A stretch of DNA of 34,784 bases from Nitriliruptoria bacterium (lineage in GTDB: Bacteria; Actinomycetota; Nitriliruptoria; Euzebyales; Egibacteraceae): NCBI GenBank assembly GCA_003550425.1, contig PUKE01000285.1:1-34784 (forward strand), given 5' to 3'. Of the stretch, positions 14,733 to 29,351 are shown piece after piece. Both the position numbers and the translations under genes were made by a program. Position 1 is the stretch's first letter, and each line of letters starts with the position of its first letter. The notes beneath the pieces are model-generated. The model was not told the DNA's origin. It saw only the letters and a list, made by a program, of their open reading frames with translations, and searched no databases.

Positions 14733-17700
14733 ATGCGATCCTCACGCCCTCATCTCGACGCCCTGATCTTCGACCTCGATGGGGTCCTGACCGACACCGC
14801 GGCCTTCCACGAGGCCGGCTGGCAGCGCCTGGCCGACGAGCAGGGGTGGGCCTTCGACGCAGCGCTCGGCGACGCGCTGCGCGGCGTGTCGCGCATGGAG
14901 TCGCTCGAGCGGATCCTCGCCCACAACGACGTCCAGGCCAGCGAGGCCGACAAGCAGGCGTGGGCCGACCGCAAGAACCGCTACTACGTCGAGGCCCTCG
15001 ACGCGGTCAGCCCCGACGACGCGCTGCCCGGCGCGCTGGAGCTGGTGCTGGCCGCCAAGGAGCGGGGCCTCGCCGTGGCGATCGGGTCGAGCTCGCGCAA
15101 CGCCCGCACCGTGCTCGCGCGCCTCGACATGCTCGAGCTGTTCGACGCTATCAGCGACGGCGACAGCGTCGAGCGCGCCAAGCCCGCCCCCGACCTGTTC
15201 CTGCACGCCGCCGCGCAGCTCGGCGTGGAGCCCGCCCGGGCCGCGGTCATCGAGGACGCCGAGAGCGGGGTCGACGCCGCGCTGGCCGGCGGCATGCTCG
15301 CCGTCGGGGTGGGGCCCGCCGAGCGGCTGGGCCATGCCCACCACCGCTGGGACACGGTGGCCGAGCTCGACCTGGACGTCCTGGTCCAGCCTCGCGGCCC
15401 GGTGGAGCAGCACCTCGAGAACAACGTGATCACCGCCGACGGCTGGACGGTGCGCGAGCGCGTCTTCGAGCCCGGCCAGCTGCTGACCACCGGCTCGAAC
15501 TACCTGATCGGCAACGGCTACCTCGGCTACCGAGGCACGTTCCCGGAGTGGACCGCCGACCAGTACGTCGGCTGCATCGTCTCCGACACCTACGACTGCG
15601 CCGACGGGCGCTGGACCGAGCTGTGCAACGCGCCCAACGCCCTGCACAGCCAGGTGTCGATCGCCGGCGAGCCGGCGGTGATGCTGCCCGGCGCCACCGA
15701 CGACGTCGCCGAGTACGAGCGCGAGCTCGTCACCCGCTACGGCGTGCACCGCCGATCCTGGCTGGCCCGAGGCCCGCGCGCGGTCGCCGCGCGGCTGTCC
15801 GACGAGCGCTTCGCGAGCGCCGAGGACCTCCACGTGGTGCCGATGCGCCAGGTCGTGGAGGTCGACGAGCCCACCGAGGTCACCGTGCGCACCGGCATCG
15901 ACGGGGTGGTGTGGGACCTCAACGGCGATCACTACCGCGACATGACCAGCGAGCGCGACGGCGACGAGCTGGTGATGACCGCCTGGACCACCGAGCACGG
16001 CCTCGAGCTGGTCGTCGTGCAGGCGCTGCGGGTGGTGCGCGGGCCGGCCCCCGACCACGAGGCCGACCACGCCGAGCCCCGCCGGCACCTGCGGGACCTG
16101 ACCTTCCAGCTCGCCCCCGACGAGCCCCTCGAGCTCGAGATCGTCATGGCGGTCTGGTCGGAGAACGACGGGCCGGAGCCGCGCGCGTCGGCGCTCGCCT
16201 CGGCGCGGCGCACCGCCGAGCTCGGCTACCAGCGCGCCAAGGCGCGCCACATGGTGCGCTGGGACGCGCGCTGGCGCTCGCTGGACATCGCGCTGGAGGG
16301 CGACCCGGCCGCCCAGGCGATGCTGCGCTACAACCTCTACCAGGCCGTCATCGCCACCCCCACCCACACCGATCACCTGCCGATCGGCGCCCGCGGGCTG
16401 TCGTGCCAGGCCTACCAGGGCGGGGCGTTCTGGGACCAGGAGATCTTCAACATGCCCATGTGGCTGCACACCGACCCCGAGCAGGCGCGCCGCCTGCTGG
16501 TGTACCGCCACCGCACCCTCGACGGCGCGCGGCGCAAGGCCGCGAGCCTCGGCTTCGAGGGCGCGTTCTACGCCTGGGTGACCGGCCTGACCGGCGACGA
16601 GCTGTGCCCGAGCTACTTCTTCACCGACGTCAACACCGGCCGCTCGTTCAAGAACCACTTCAACGACTGGCAGATCCACATCTCCCCCGACGTGGCCTAC
16701 GCCGTGCAGCACTACGAGCGCGCCACGGGCGACTGGCAGTTCATGGTCGACCACGGCGCCGAGATCCTGTGCGAGGTGGCCCGGTTCGTGCGCTCGCGGG
16801 TGCACTGGCGCGTGGACCGCCAGCGCTACGAGATCGTGCGGGTGCTCGGCCCCGACGAGTACCACGAGGGGGTCGACAACAGCGCGTTCACCAACTGGAT
16901 GTGCGCCGACGCGGTCGAGGCGGCGCTGGAGGTCCGCGAGCGCCTGGCGACCCACGCGCCGCAGGCGCTGGCGGCCCTGGACGCGCGGCTCGGGCTGACC
17001 GAGGACGAGGTCACCGACTGGCGCCACGTCGCCGAGCGGCTGTACCGCCCCGCCCCCGACCCCGACAGCGGGCTGCTCGAGCAGTTCGACGGCTACCTCG
17101 ACCTCGAGGACACCACCCCCGAGGTGCTGCGCGAGCGCCTGCTCGACCCCAGCGAGTACTGGGGCTGGCCGAGCGGGGTCGCGGTGGAGACGCAGGTGCT
17201 CAAGCAGGCCGACATCGTCCAGCTCGCCCTGATGCAGCCCGAGGTCCTCACCGACGCCCAGGTCGCGGCCAACTACGACTACTACGAGCCGCGCACCCAG
17301 CACGGCTCGTCGCTGTCGCCACCGACCCACGCGACGGTGGCGATCTCCCGGCTGGGGCGGGTCACCGAGGGGCTGCGCCTGTTCCTGCGCACCCTGGGCA
17401 CCGACCTGTTCACCCGCGCCTCGAAGGTCTCCGGCGGCACGTTCATCGGCGGCATCCACACCGCCGCGGCGGGGGCGACCTGGGACGTGATCGCCCGTGG
17501 GTTCTGCGGGCTGCGCGAGCGCACCAACGAGCTCGTCCTCGACCCGCGCATCCCCGGCCACTGGACGCGGCTGTCGCTGCCGCTGGTGTGGCGCGGTCGC
17601 CGCCTGCGGCTCACCGCCGAGCCCGCGTCGGTCACCGTCCGCGCCGACGACGACAACGCCGAGCCGCTGCCGCTGCGCCTGCGGGGCGAGGCGATCACGC

Positions 17701-17738
17701 TGCAGCCCGGGCAGGACGCCCGCCGCGACCTGGGCTGA
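14733..17738 (+). CDS. Fused beta-phosphoglucomutase-family HAD hydrolase / GH65 disaccharide phosphorylase
   Basis: N-terminal LDALIFDLDGVLTDTAAFHEAGW...IGSSSRNA...KPAPDLFLHAA...VIEDAESGVDAA; C-terminal GH65 GNGYLGYRGTFPEW, GAFWDQEIFNMPMWLHTDPE, catalytic-acid region VLGPDEYHEGVDNSAFTN, TQVLKQADIVQLAL. Confidence 0.93.
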   Translation: MRSSRPHLDALIFDLDGVLTDTAAFHEAGWQRLADEQGWAFDAALGDALRGVSRMESLERILAHNDVQASEADKQAWADRKNRYYVEALDAVSPDDALPGALELVLAAKERGLAVAIGSSSRNARTVLARLDMLELFDAISDGDSVERAKPAPDLFLHAAAQLGVEPARAAVIEDAESGVDAALAGGMLAVGVGPAERLGHAHHRWDTVAELDLDVLVQPRGPVEQHLENNVITADGWTVRERVFEPGQLLTTGSNYLIGNGYLGYRGTFPEWTADQYVGCIVSDTYDCADGRWTELCNAPNALHSQVSIAGEPAVMLPGATDDVAEYERELVTRYGVHRRSWLARGPRAVAARLSDERFASAEDLHVVPMRQVVEVDEPTEVTVRTGIDGVVWDLNGDHYRDMTSERDGDELVMTAWTTEHGLELVVVQALRVVRGPAPDHEADHAEPRRHLRDLTFQLAPDEPLELEIVMAVWSENDGPEPRASALASARRTAELGYQRAKARHMVRWDARWRSLDIALEGDPAAQAMLRYNLYQAVIATPTHTDHLPIGARGLSCQAYQGGAFWDQEIFNMPMWLHTDPEQARRLLVYRHRTLDGARRKAASLGFEGAFYAWVTGLTGDELCPSYFFTDVNTGRSFKNHFNDWQIHISPDVAYAVQHYERATGDWQFMVDHGAEILCEVARFVRSRVHWRVDRQRYEIVRVLGPDEYHEGVDNSAFTNWMCADAVEAALEVRERLATHAPQALAALDARLGLTEDEVTDWRHVAERLYRPAPDPDSGLLEQFDGYLDLEDTTPEVLRERLLDPSEYWGWPSGVAVETQVLKQADIVQLALMQPEVLTDAQVAANYDYYEPRTQHGSSLSPPTHATVAISRLGRVTEGLRLFLRTLGTDLFTRASKVSGGTFIGGIHTAAAGATWDVIARGFCGLRERTNELVLDPRIPGHWTRLSLPLVWRGRRLRLTAEPASVTVRADDDNAEPLPLRLRGEAITLQPGQDARRDLG

Positions 17739-17763
17739 TGCGGGGTCGGTCGCGCCGCCGTGA

Positions 17764-17807
17764 GGGTCTCGCGGGGGCGCGACCACCGGGCGCGGTCACC
17801 GAGACCC
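17764..17807. terminator. Inverted repeat GGGTCTCG...CGAGACCC with inner GACC/GGTC
   Basis: 8-bp outer stem between GH65 stop and the next gene; could be a terminator or operator. Confidence 0.35.
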
Positions 17808-17820
17808 CCGCGGGAGCGGG

Positions 17821-17826
17821 CATACT
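17821..17826 (+). promoter_or_regulatory. Candidate -10 (CATACT) for leaderless transcription
   Basis: Hexamer ends 6 nt before ATG 17833; no clear RBS. Confidence 0.4.
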
Positions 17827-17832
17827 GCCCCC

Positions 17833-18663
17833 ATGAGCTCCCAGGACCCCCGCAACCCGCCCGACCCCGACCACGAGGTGCGCGACGACGAGACCGAGTG
17901 GCTCGGCGAGGAGCGCGGGGAGAGCGATGACGCCACCCGCGCGCTCGGCGGCGACGACGCGACCCAAGCGCTCGGCGGCGACGACGCGACCCAAGCGCTC
18001 GGCGGCGACGCGACCCAGGCGCTCGGCGGCGCAGGGCGCGTCTACTCCTACGAGCACGACCCCCAGGCCGCCGGCGAGCAGGAGCCCCTCGCCGAGGAGC
18101 CGGTGGCCGACGAGCCCGGTCCGGCCGATCCCGAGCCGCGCCGCGGGCGCGACGTCGCGATGGCCGTCATCGGCGCGCTGGTCGGGTTCATCCTGGCGTT
18201 CGTGATCGTCGCGCTCGGCACCGGCGAGGCCGACGGCGTCGACCCCGCCGAGGTCGAGGCGCAGATCGCCGCGCTCGAGGCCGAGGTCAGCGCGCTGGAG
18301 GACGAGCTCGAGGCCCGCGACGAGCAGCTCGACGAGCTCGCGGCCGAGCGCGACGAGGCGCTGGAGGAGGCCGTGGAGGGCGCCGACGAGCTCGAGGAGC
18401 GCCAGGAGGCGCTGCTCGAGCGCGAGCGCGACGTCGAGGAGCGCACCGCCGAGCTGAACGAGCGCGAGGCCGAGCTCGACGCCCGTGCCGAGGAGCTCGA
18501 CGCGCGCGAGGCCGCGATCGCCGAGCAGGAGGACGGCGCGCCCCCGCCCGAGGCCGACGACGAGAACGGGGAGTTGCCGCTGCCCGACGTGGACGGCGAG
18601 GCCGCCGAGGGCTTCGTGGACCGCGTGCTCGACGGCATCCGCGACCTGTTCGGCGGCGACTGA
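17833..18663 (+). CDS. Single-pass membrane protein with N-terminal (D)DATQALGG repeats and long extracytoplasmic coiled coil
   Basis: RRGRDVAMAVIGALVGFILAFVIVALGTG TM segment; heptad-rich EVEAQIAALEAEVSALEDELEARDEQLDELAAERDEA...; acidic N-terminus with four repeats. Confidence 0.85.
   Translation: MSSQDPRNPPDPDHEVRDDETEWLGEERGESDDATRALGGDDATQALGGDDATQALGGDATQALGGAGRVYSYEHDPQAAGEQEPLAEEPVADEPGPADPEPRRGRDVAMAVIGALVGFILAFVIVALGTGEADGVDPAEVEAQIAALEAEVSALEDELEARDEQLDELAAERDEALEEAVEGADELEERQEALLERERDVEERTAELNEREAELDARAEELDAREAAIAEQEDGAPPPEADDENGELPLPDVDGEAAEGFVDRVLDGIRDLFGGD
17926..18030. repeat. 27/24-bp minisatellite encoding DDATRALGG-DDATQALGG-DDATQALGG-DATQALGG
   Basis: Units at 17926, 17953, 17980 (27 bp) and 18007 (24 bp). 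Confidence 0.95.
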
Positions 18664-18680
18664 CCGCGGCTGACCGCGAC

Positions 18681-18730
18681 GCCCCGGCCTGCCCTCGGCC
18701 CGCCCCGACCGACCCCGAGGAGGCCGGGGC
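18681..18730. terminator. Bidirectional terminator-like stem-loop between convergent genes
   Basis: GCCCCGGCCT(gc)CCTCGG ... CCGAGG AGGCCGGGGC: 16 bp of stem with one 2-nt bulge. Confidence 0.65.
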
Positions 18731-18733
18731 CCT

Positions 18734-20359
18734 CTAGCCGCCGGTGCCGCCCTGACGGCGCTCGGTGCGCTGCTCGGCCTCGAGGCGCTCGAGCTCGGGG
18801 TCGGAGTGGTCCACGAACCGCATCATCTCGGCCACCGCGTGGTGGCCGGCGCGCTGGGCGATCGCCTCGTGCATGCGCTGGGCGACCCTGCGGTAGGAGG
18901 GGTGGCCGGCCGGCTGGGTGCGCAGCTCCAGCATCTGCATCGCCGCGCGGGCGTTGAGCTGCAGGGCGTAGCGCAGGCGCCACGCGAACCCCACGGCGTA
19001 CTGGGACTGCCGCGGCAGGTCGGGGTGCAGCCGCGCCCACAGGTCGGCCTGGCGCTGCAGCGCCTCGTGCCAGGGGGCCTCGAGGCCGGCGTCGACGAGC
19101 TCGGCAGGCGTGTCGTAGCCATGCCGCGGCGACAGCTCCTGCCAGTCGATGGTGAGCATCCGGTGGCGCTGGAGGTCGCGGAAGGCGCCGTAGTCGCTGA
19201 GCACGTCGAAGCGGTACCACACGCGCTCCAGGGCGCGCGCCGGCTTGTGGCGACGGTTGCCGCGCTCCCCCACGAAGGCGCGCAGCACGCGGGCGCGCTC
19301 CTCGCCGGTCATGTCCAGCACCTGCTCGCGCAGCTGGCGCTCGGGCAGGTGCGTGTGGGGGTACAGCGCCCCGGTGACCAGCTCGATCTCGGCGTCGGGC
19401 TCCCAGTCGACCAGCTCCACCTCCGCGGCCGGCGCGGGCTCCTGGTCGCCGATCAGGTCCGCTGCGACCGCACGGGTGTCCTCGCGGGTGCGGCGCTGGT
19501 AGTCCGCCCACGCCTCGCCCCGGTCGGGGCGGTCCACGCGGGTGAGGAACGCGGGGATGACCTGGCGCAGCTCGGTCAGCAGCGCGTCGCCGGTCGCCCG
19601 GGCCTCGGCCAGCTCGTGGCCGCGCAGGCGCAGCAGCATCTGCTCGTAGGCCTGGCCGCTGGCGAACACCCCGACGTTCGACACCGTCGCGGCGGGCAGC
19701 AGCCCGCGCAGCACGTCGCAGGCCTTGGCGCTCAGGCTGCGCTGCCAGGCCCGCTCGCTGACCTCGGGGTCGCGGGGGTGGCGCGTGGCGAGATGCTCGC
19801 GCAGCGCCGGCAGCAGCTCGGCGTAGGTGGCGAACACCGCGTCGAGGGCCTCGACGTAGGCGGGACCGTGGCGTGAGGCCATCACGTCGGGGTCGCGGTA
19901 GTAGCGCCAGCGGCCGCCCGGCTGGTCGTCGTAGGGGACGTAGCGGGTGGACTGCTCCAGGTAGGCCGCCAGGCGCCCCCACTCCACGATCTTGGTGAGC
20001 AGGTTCGAGGCCTGCTCGATGGCCACGTGCGCGCCGCCGAGCTGGGCCACCGAGTCGTCGCCGTACTCGACGAACACTCGCTCGTAGAGCCGGTCGGCGC
20101 GGCCGTGCTCGGCGTCGGCGCCACCGTCCTCGGGCAGGTCCTGGGCGAACTCGTCGAGCAGCAGGCGCCGCAGGCTCTTGGCGCTGCGCGAGTAGCGCGC
20201 GAACAGCGCGCCCTTGGCGACCTCGGGCAGGCCGCGCAGCGCGAACACCGGTCGGTCGAGGTTGGTGACGTGGCGCGCGAGGATCGCACGCTCGTGCTCG
20301 GTGAAGGACTCGACCACGTAGGGATGGGCCGGCCCGGCGGCGGGATCGGCGGGGCTCAT
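18734..20359 (-). CDS. FAD-dependent thymidylate synthase (ThyX) family, tandem-duplicated, 541 aa
   Basis: N half: ALRGLPEVAKGALFARYSRSAKSLRRLLLDEF, YGDDSVAQLGGAHVAIEQAS, EWGRLAAYLEQSTRYVPYD. C half: YGAFRDLQRHRMLTIDWQELSPRHGYD and RYALQLNARAAMQMLELRTQPAGHPSYR. Confidence 0.8.
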   Translation of the reverse strand: MSPADPAAGPAHPYVVESFTEHERAILARHVTNLDRPVFALRGLPEVAKGALFARYSRSAKSLRRLLLDEFAQDLPEDGGADAEHGRADRLYERVFVEYGDDSVAQLGGAHVAIEQASNLLTKIVEWGRLAAYLEQSTRYVPYDDQPGGRWRYYRDPDVMASRHGPAYVEALDAVFATYAELLPALREHLATRHPRDPEVSERAWQRSLSAKACDVLRGLLPAATVSNVGVFASGQAYEQMLLRLRGHELAEARATGDALLTELRQVIPAFLTRVDRPDRGEAWADYQRRTREDTRAVAADLIGDQEPAPAAEVELVDWEPDAEIELVTGALYPHTHLPERQLREQVLDMTGEERARVLRAFVGERGNRRHKPARALERVWYRFDVLSDYGAFRDLQRHRMLTIDWQELSPRHGYDTPAELVDAGLEAPWHEALQRQADLWARLHPDLPRQSQYAVGFAWRLRYALQLNARAAMQMLELRTQPAGHPSYRRVAQRMHEAIAQRAGHHAVAEMMRFVDHSDPELERLEAEQRTERRQGGTGG

Positions 20360-20367
20360 GGCGTGAC

Positions 20368-20373
20368 AGTCTA
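20368..20373 (-). promoter_or_regulatory. Candidate -10 (TAGACT) for leaderless ThyX-like transcript
   Basis: TANNNT ending 8 nt before ATG 20359. Confidence 0.35.
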
Positions 20374-20550
20374 GGGCCCTGCCCTGCTCAACGGACCCGG
20401 TGGAGGGGGCGCAGCGGCTGCACTAGGCTCGCCCGCACGCTGCCCGCGCGCGGGCGGCGGCCGCCGCGGGGCATCGTGCGAGCACGCGAGGCCCCGAGCC
20501 GCCCGCGCGATCGTGCCGCTGCCGAAGGTGCCGGGGTGACCACAGGAGCC

Positions 20551-26130
<5,580 letters not shown>

Positions 26131-27288
26131 GGGCGGTCGCGGCGACGAACAGGGCGAGCACGAGCCCCCAGCCGGCGTCGTAGCCGCCCGTGACGTCGAC
26201 GAGCCAGCCAAAGACCAGCGGCGCGACCACGAAGCCCGAGTAGAACGCGGTCTGGTACACCCCCGAGGCCCAGCCGGTCTTCTCGCTGCGCACCTCGCGC
26301 ACGATGCCGAGCATCGCCACGGTGTTCCAGGCCACCGCGCTGGCGCCGTAGGCCACCACGCCGACCCACAGCAGCGACCGCGGCCCCGCGCTCGCGCCCC
26401 ACATCAGGGCCAGGGAGACCACCGCGGCCGCCGCCAGGGCCACCAGCGGCGCGGTCACGGTGGCGCGCCGCTCGGCCAGGCGGCCCCACACCACGCGCGA
26501 GATCACCCCGACCAGCCCGATGACGGCGGCCGCGAGCCCAGCGACGTCCTCGGGATAGCCCAGCGCCTCGACCGCGTACAGCACCACGAAGGCGCCGACG
26601 ATGGCCAGGGCGCCCCCCATCAGCAGCGCGTAGCCGGCCAGCCAGCGGCCGAAGCGCCGCTCCTCGGCGGTCGGCGCGGACGCCGAGCGCTGGCTGCGCG
26701 CCGCTCGGCCGACGGGGTCGGGCGGGACGACGGCCACCGCGGCGGCGATGCCCGCCAGCAGCGTCAGGGCGGTGGCGACCAGCGCGCCCCGCCAGCCCAG
26801 CGCGAGGGCCAGGCTCGGCAGCGCCAGCCCGGCCAGCAGGGAGCCCATCTGCACGCCGGACTGCTTGACGCCCATCACGACCCCGCGGCCGCCGACCGGC
26901 AGGTGGTCGGTGATCAGCGCGTTGGTGACGGGGTTGGTGGTCGCGGTGGCCACGCCGCCGAAGGCCACGGCGGCCACGACCACCGGGTAGGAGGGCGCGG
27001 CGGCGACCCCGAGGACCCCCAGACCGGCGATCGCGAACAGCGCGAGCAGCAGCCGACGCCCGCCGAGCCGGTCCACCAGCGGACCGGCGATCGGCGACCC
27101 CAGGGCGCCCACGCCGAACAGGACGCTGGTCAGCAGCCCGATCTGGGTGCGGCTGAGGTCCAGGTCGGCGGCCAGGAAGGGCGCGAGCACCCCGACGGCG
27201 AACTGCAGCAGCGTCGCCGCGGTGGTGGCCCACAGCAGGGTGGCCGCGAAGCCGACCCGCCAGCCCCGCCCACCCGTGGCCGGCGCGC

Positions 27289-28005
27289 TCACTCCAGCAG
27301 CGCCTCCAGCCCGACGGTGAGCCCCGCCAGCGACGGCACCTGCCGCACCGCGAGCAGGACCCCGGGCATGAAGGCCGAGCGGTCCAGCGTGTCGTGGCGC
27401 ACCGTCAGGGTCTGCCCGGTGGCGCCGAACACGACCTCCTGATGGGCCAGCATGCCTGGCAGGCGGACGCTGTGGACGGGCACGCCGTCCACCGTGCGCC
27501 CGCGGGCCGGCTCGTCGGCGGGGCCGGGGACCGCGGGGTCCGAGGGCCGAGCCTGCGCGATGAGCCGGGCGGTGCGCGCCGCGGTGCCACTGGGCGCGTC
27601 GACCTTGCCCGGGTGGTGCAGCTCGGTCACCTCCGCGTCGGGCAGGTGACGGGCGAGCTGGGCGGCGGTGCGCATGAGCAGCACCGCGCCGAGCGAGAAG
27701 TTCGGGGCCACCAGGCAGTTGGCGGGCCCCGTCCGCGCCCGCAGCTCGGCGAGGTCGTCGTCGTCGAGGCCGGTGGCGCCGACCACGACGTGGACCCCGC
27801 GCTCCAGCAGCCAGAGCGCGTTGCCCCTGACCGTGGCAGGCGTGGTGAACTCCACGGCGACGTCGGCGCCGGCGTCGAGGACCTGCTCCAGCGAGTCGGT
27901 CGCCTCGACCTGCGCCACGAGCTCCAGGTCATCGGCCTCCTCGACGGCGCGGCACGTCACCGTGCCCATCCGCCCCTGCGCTCCCAGCACGGCCACTCGC
28001 AGCAC
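27289..28005 (-). CDS. dapB: 4-hydroxy-tetrahydrodipicolinate reductase
   Basis: VLRVAVLGAQGRMGTVTCRAVEEADDLELVAQVE, VVVGATGLDD, APNFSLGAVLLMRTAAQ, ELHHPGKVDAPSGTAARTA, HQEVVFGATGQTLTVRHDTLDRSAFMPGVLLA; RBS aggaga before GTG 28005. Confidence 0.95.
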   Translation of the reverse strand: MLRVAVLGAQGRMGTVTCRAVEEADDLELVAQVEATDSLEQVLDAGADVAVEFTTPATVRGNALWLLERGVHVVVGATGLDDDDLAELRARTGPANCLVAPNFSLGAVLLMRTAAQLARHLPDAEVTELHHPGKVDAPSGTAARTARLIAQARPSDPAVPGPADEPARGRTVDGVPVHSVRLPGMLAHQEVVFGATGQTLTVRHDTLDRSAFMPGVLLAVRQVPSLAGLTVGLEALLE

Positions 28006-28025
28006 GTCGTCTCCTGTCAGGCCGG

Positions 28026-29351
28026 TCAGGCCGCGCACCAGGCGGCCAGGTCGTCGGCGGCGTCCTCGTCGACCGGGCCGCCGACCGCCAGCGTGTAGGG
28101 GCCGCCGAGGACGGCCTCGGTGGCCTCGCCGACGGCGTCGGCGTCGACCGCGTCAATGCGGGCCAGGACCTCGTCGAGGGTGCGGAAGGGCTGGCCGGCG
28201 AGCAGCGCCCGGCCGAGTCGGGCCATGCGGCTGCCGGTGTCCTCCAGCCCCATCACGACCCCGCCGGCGAGGCTCGCCTTGGCCCGCTCCAGCTCCTCGC
28301 GGCCGAGCCCGTCGCGCCGCACCGCGTCGAGCTCGCCGCGGACCGCCGCCAGCAGCTCCTCGAGGCGCTCGGGGGCGGTGGCGGCATAGACGTCGAAGAT
28401 GCCGGCGTCGCGGTGCTGCTGCTGCTCGCTGCCCACCGCATAGGCCAGGCCGCGGCGCTCGCGGACCTCCTGGAACAGCCGGCTGGCCATGCTGCCGCCG
28501 AGGGCGACGTCCAGGACCGCGGCCGCCCAGCGACGCTCGTCGTGACGGGGCAGGCCCGGCCCCCCGAGCACCACGTGGGCCTGCTCGATGGGCTTGTGCT
28601 GGACGACCGCGCGACGGGGGCCAGGCTGCGTCGGCGCCTCGCGCGGCCGGGCGGGGGCGGGGCGGCCGGCGGCGCCGCCGAGCGCCTGCGCGACCGCCTC
28701 GACCACCTGGTCGTGCGCGACGTTGCCGGCCGCGGCGACCACGAGGTTGCCAGGCACGTACTGGCGGGCGTACCAGTCGGCGATCGCGTCGCGGGAGACG
28801 CGCCCAACGGTGTCGAAGGTGCCCAGGACCTCCCGGCCGAGCGGATGGCCGTCGAAGTGGGCGCCGCACCACAGGGAGTGGCACAGCTCGTCGGGCAGGT
28901 CCTCGTGCTGGCGCAGCTCCTCGAGGATCACCCGCCGCTCGGCCTCGACGTCCTCGGGCGCGCAGCGGGCGCCGCCGATCATGTCGGCGAGGATGGCGAT
29001 CGCCTCGTCGACGTGGCGGTCCAGCACGCGCGCCAGGAAGCAGGTGTGCTCCTTGGTGGTGAACGCGTTGCTGTCCCCGCCGATCGCGTCGAACGCCTCG
29101 GCGATCTCGCGGGCGCTGCGCCGCTGCGTGCCCTTGAACAGCAGGTGCTCGAGGAAGTGGGTCGCGCCGGCGAGCCCGGCGTCCTCGTCGCGCGAGCCGA
29201 CGTCGACCCACCACCCGACCGTCGCCGAGCGCACGTGGGGCATGCGCTCGGTGGCCACGCGCAGCCCGGAGGGCAGCGTGGTGACGTGGACGCCCTCGGC
29301 GAGGGCGACGGTCTCACCCGCCGCCCCCGAGGCGGCAGCGGCCGGCGTCAC
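28026..29351 (-). CDS. M16 family zinc metallopeptidase (insulinase/processing-peptidase-like)
   Basis: HFLEHLLFKGTQRRSAREIAEAFDAIGGDSNAFTTKEHTCF (HxxEH); ATG overlaps the pnp stop by 4 nt. Confidence 0.93.
   Translation of the reverse strand: MTPAAAASGAAGETVALAEGVHVTTLPSGLRVATERMPHVRSATVGWWVDVGSRDEDAGLAGATHFLEHLLFKGTQRRSAREIAEAFDAIGGDSNAFTTKEHTCFLARVLDRHVDEAIAILADMIGGARCAPEDVEAERRVILEELRQHEDLPDELCHSLWCGAHFDGHPLGREVLGTFDTVGRVSRDAIADWYARQYVPGNLVVAAAGNVAHDQVVEAVAQALGGAAGRPAPARPREAPTQPGPRRAVVQHKPIEQAHVVLGGPGLPRHDERRWAAAVLDVALGGSMASRLFQEVRERRGLAYAVGSEQQQHRDAGIFDVYAATAPERLEELLAAVRGELDAVRRDGLGREELERAKASLAGGVVMGLEDTGSRMARLGRALLAGQPFRTLDEVLARIDAVDADAVGEATEAVLGGPYTLAVGGPVDEDAADDLAAWCAA

Noticed and set aside
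14742-17786. 1014-aa minus-strand ORF antisense to HAD-GH65, and the 1076-aa plus-frame ORF 14606-17836
   Set aside because: Sense frame 14733-17738 has unambiguous HAD and GH65 motifs; the others are GC artefacts.
17926-18030. Amyloid- or RTX-like secreted repeat
   Set aside because: Repeats precede the TM segment in an acidic, presumably cytoplasmic N-terminus and lack GGxGxD nonapeptides.
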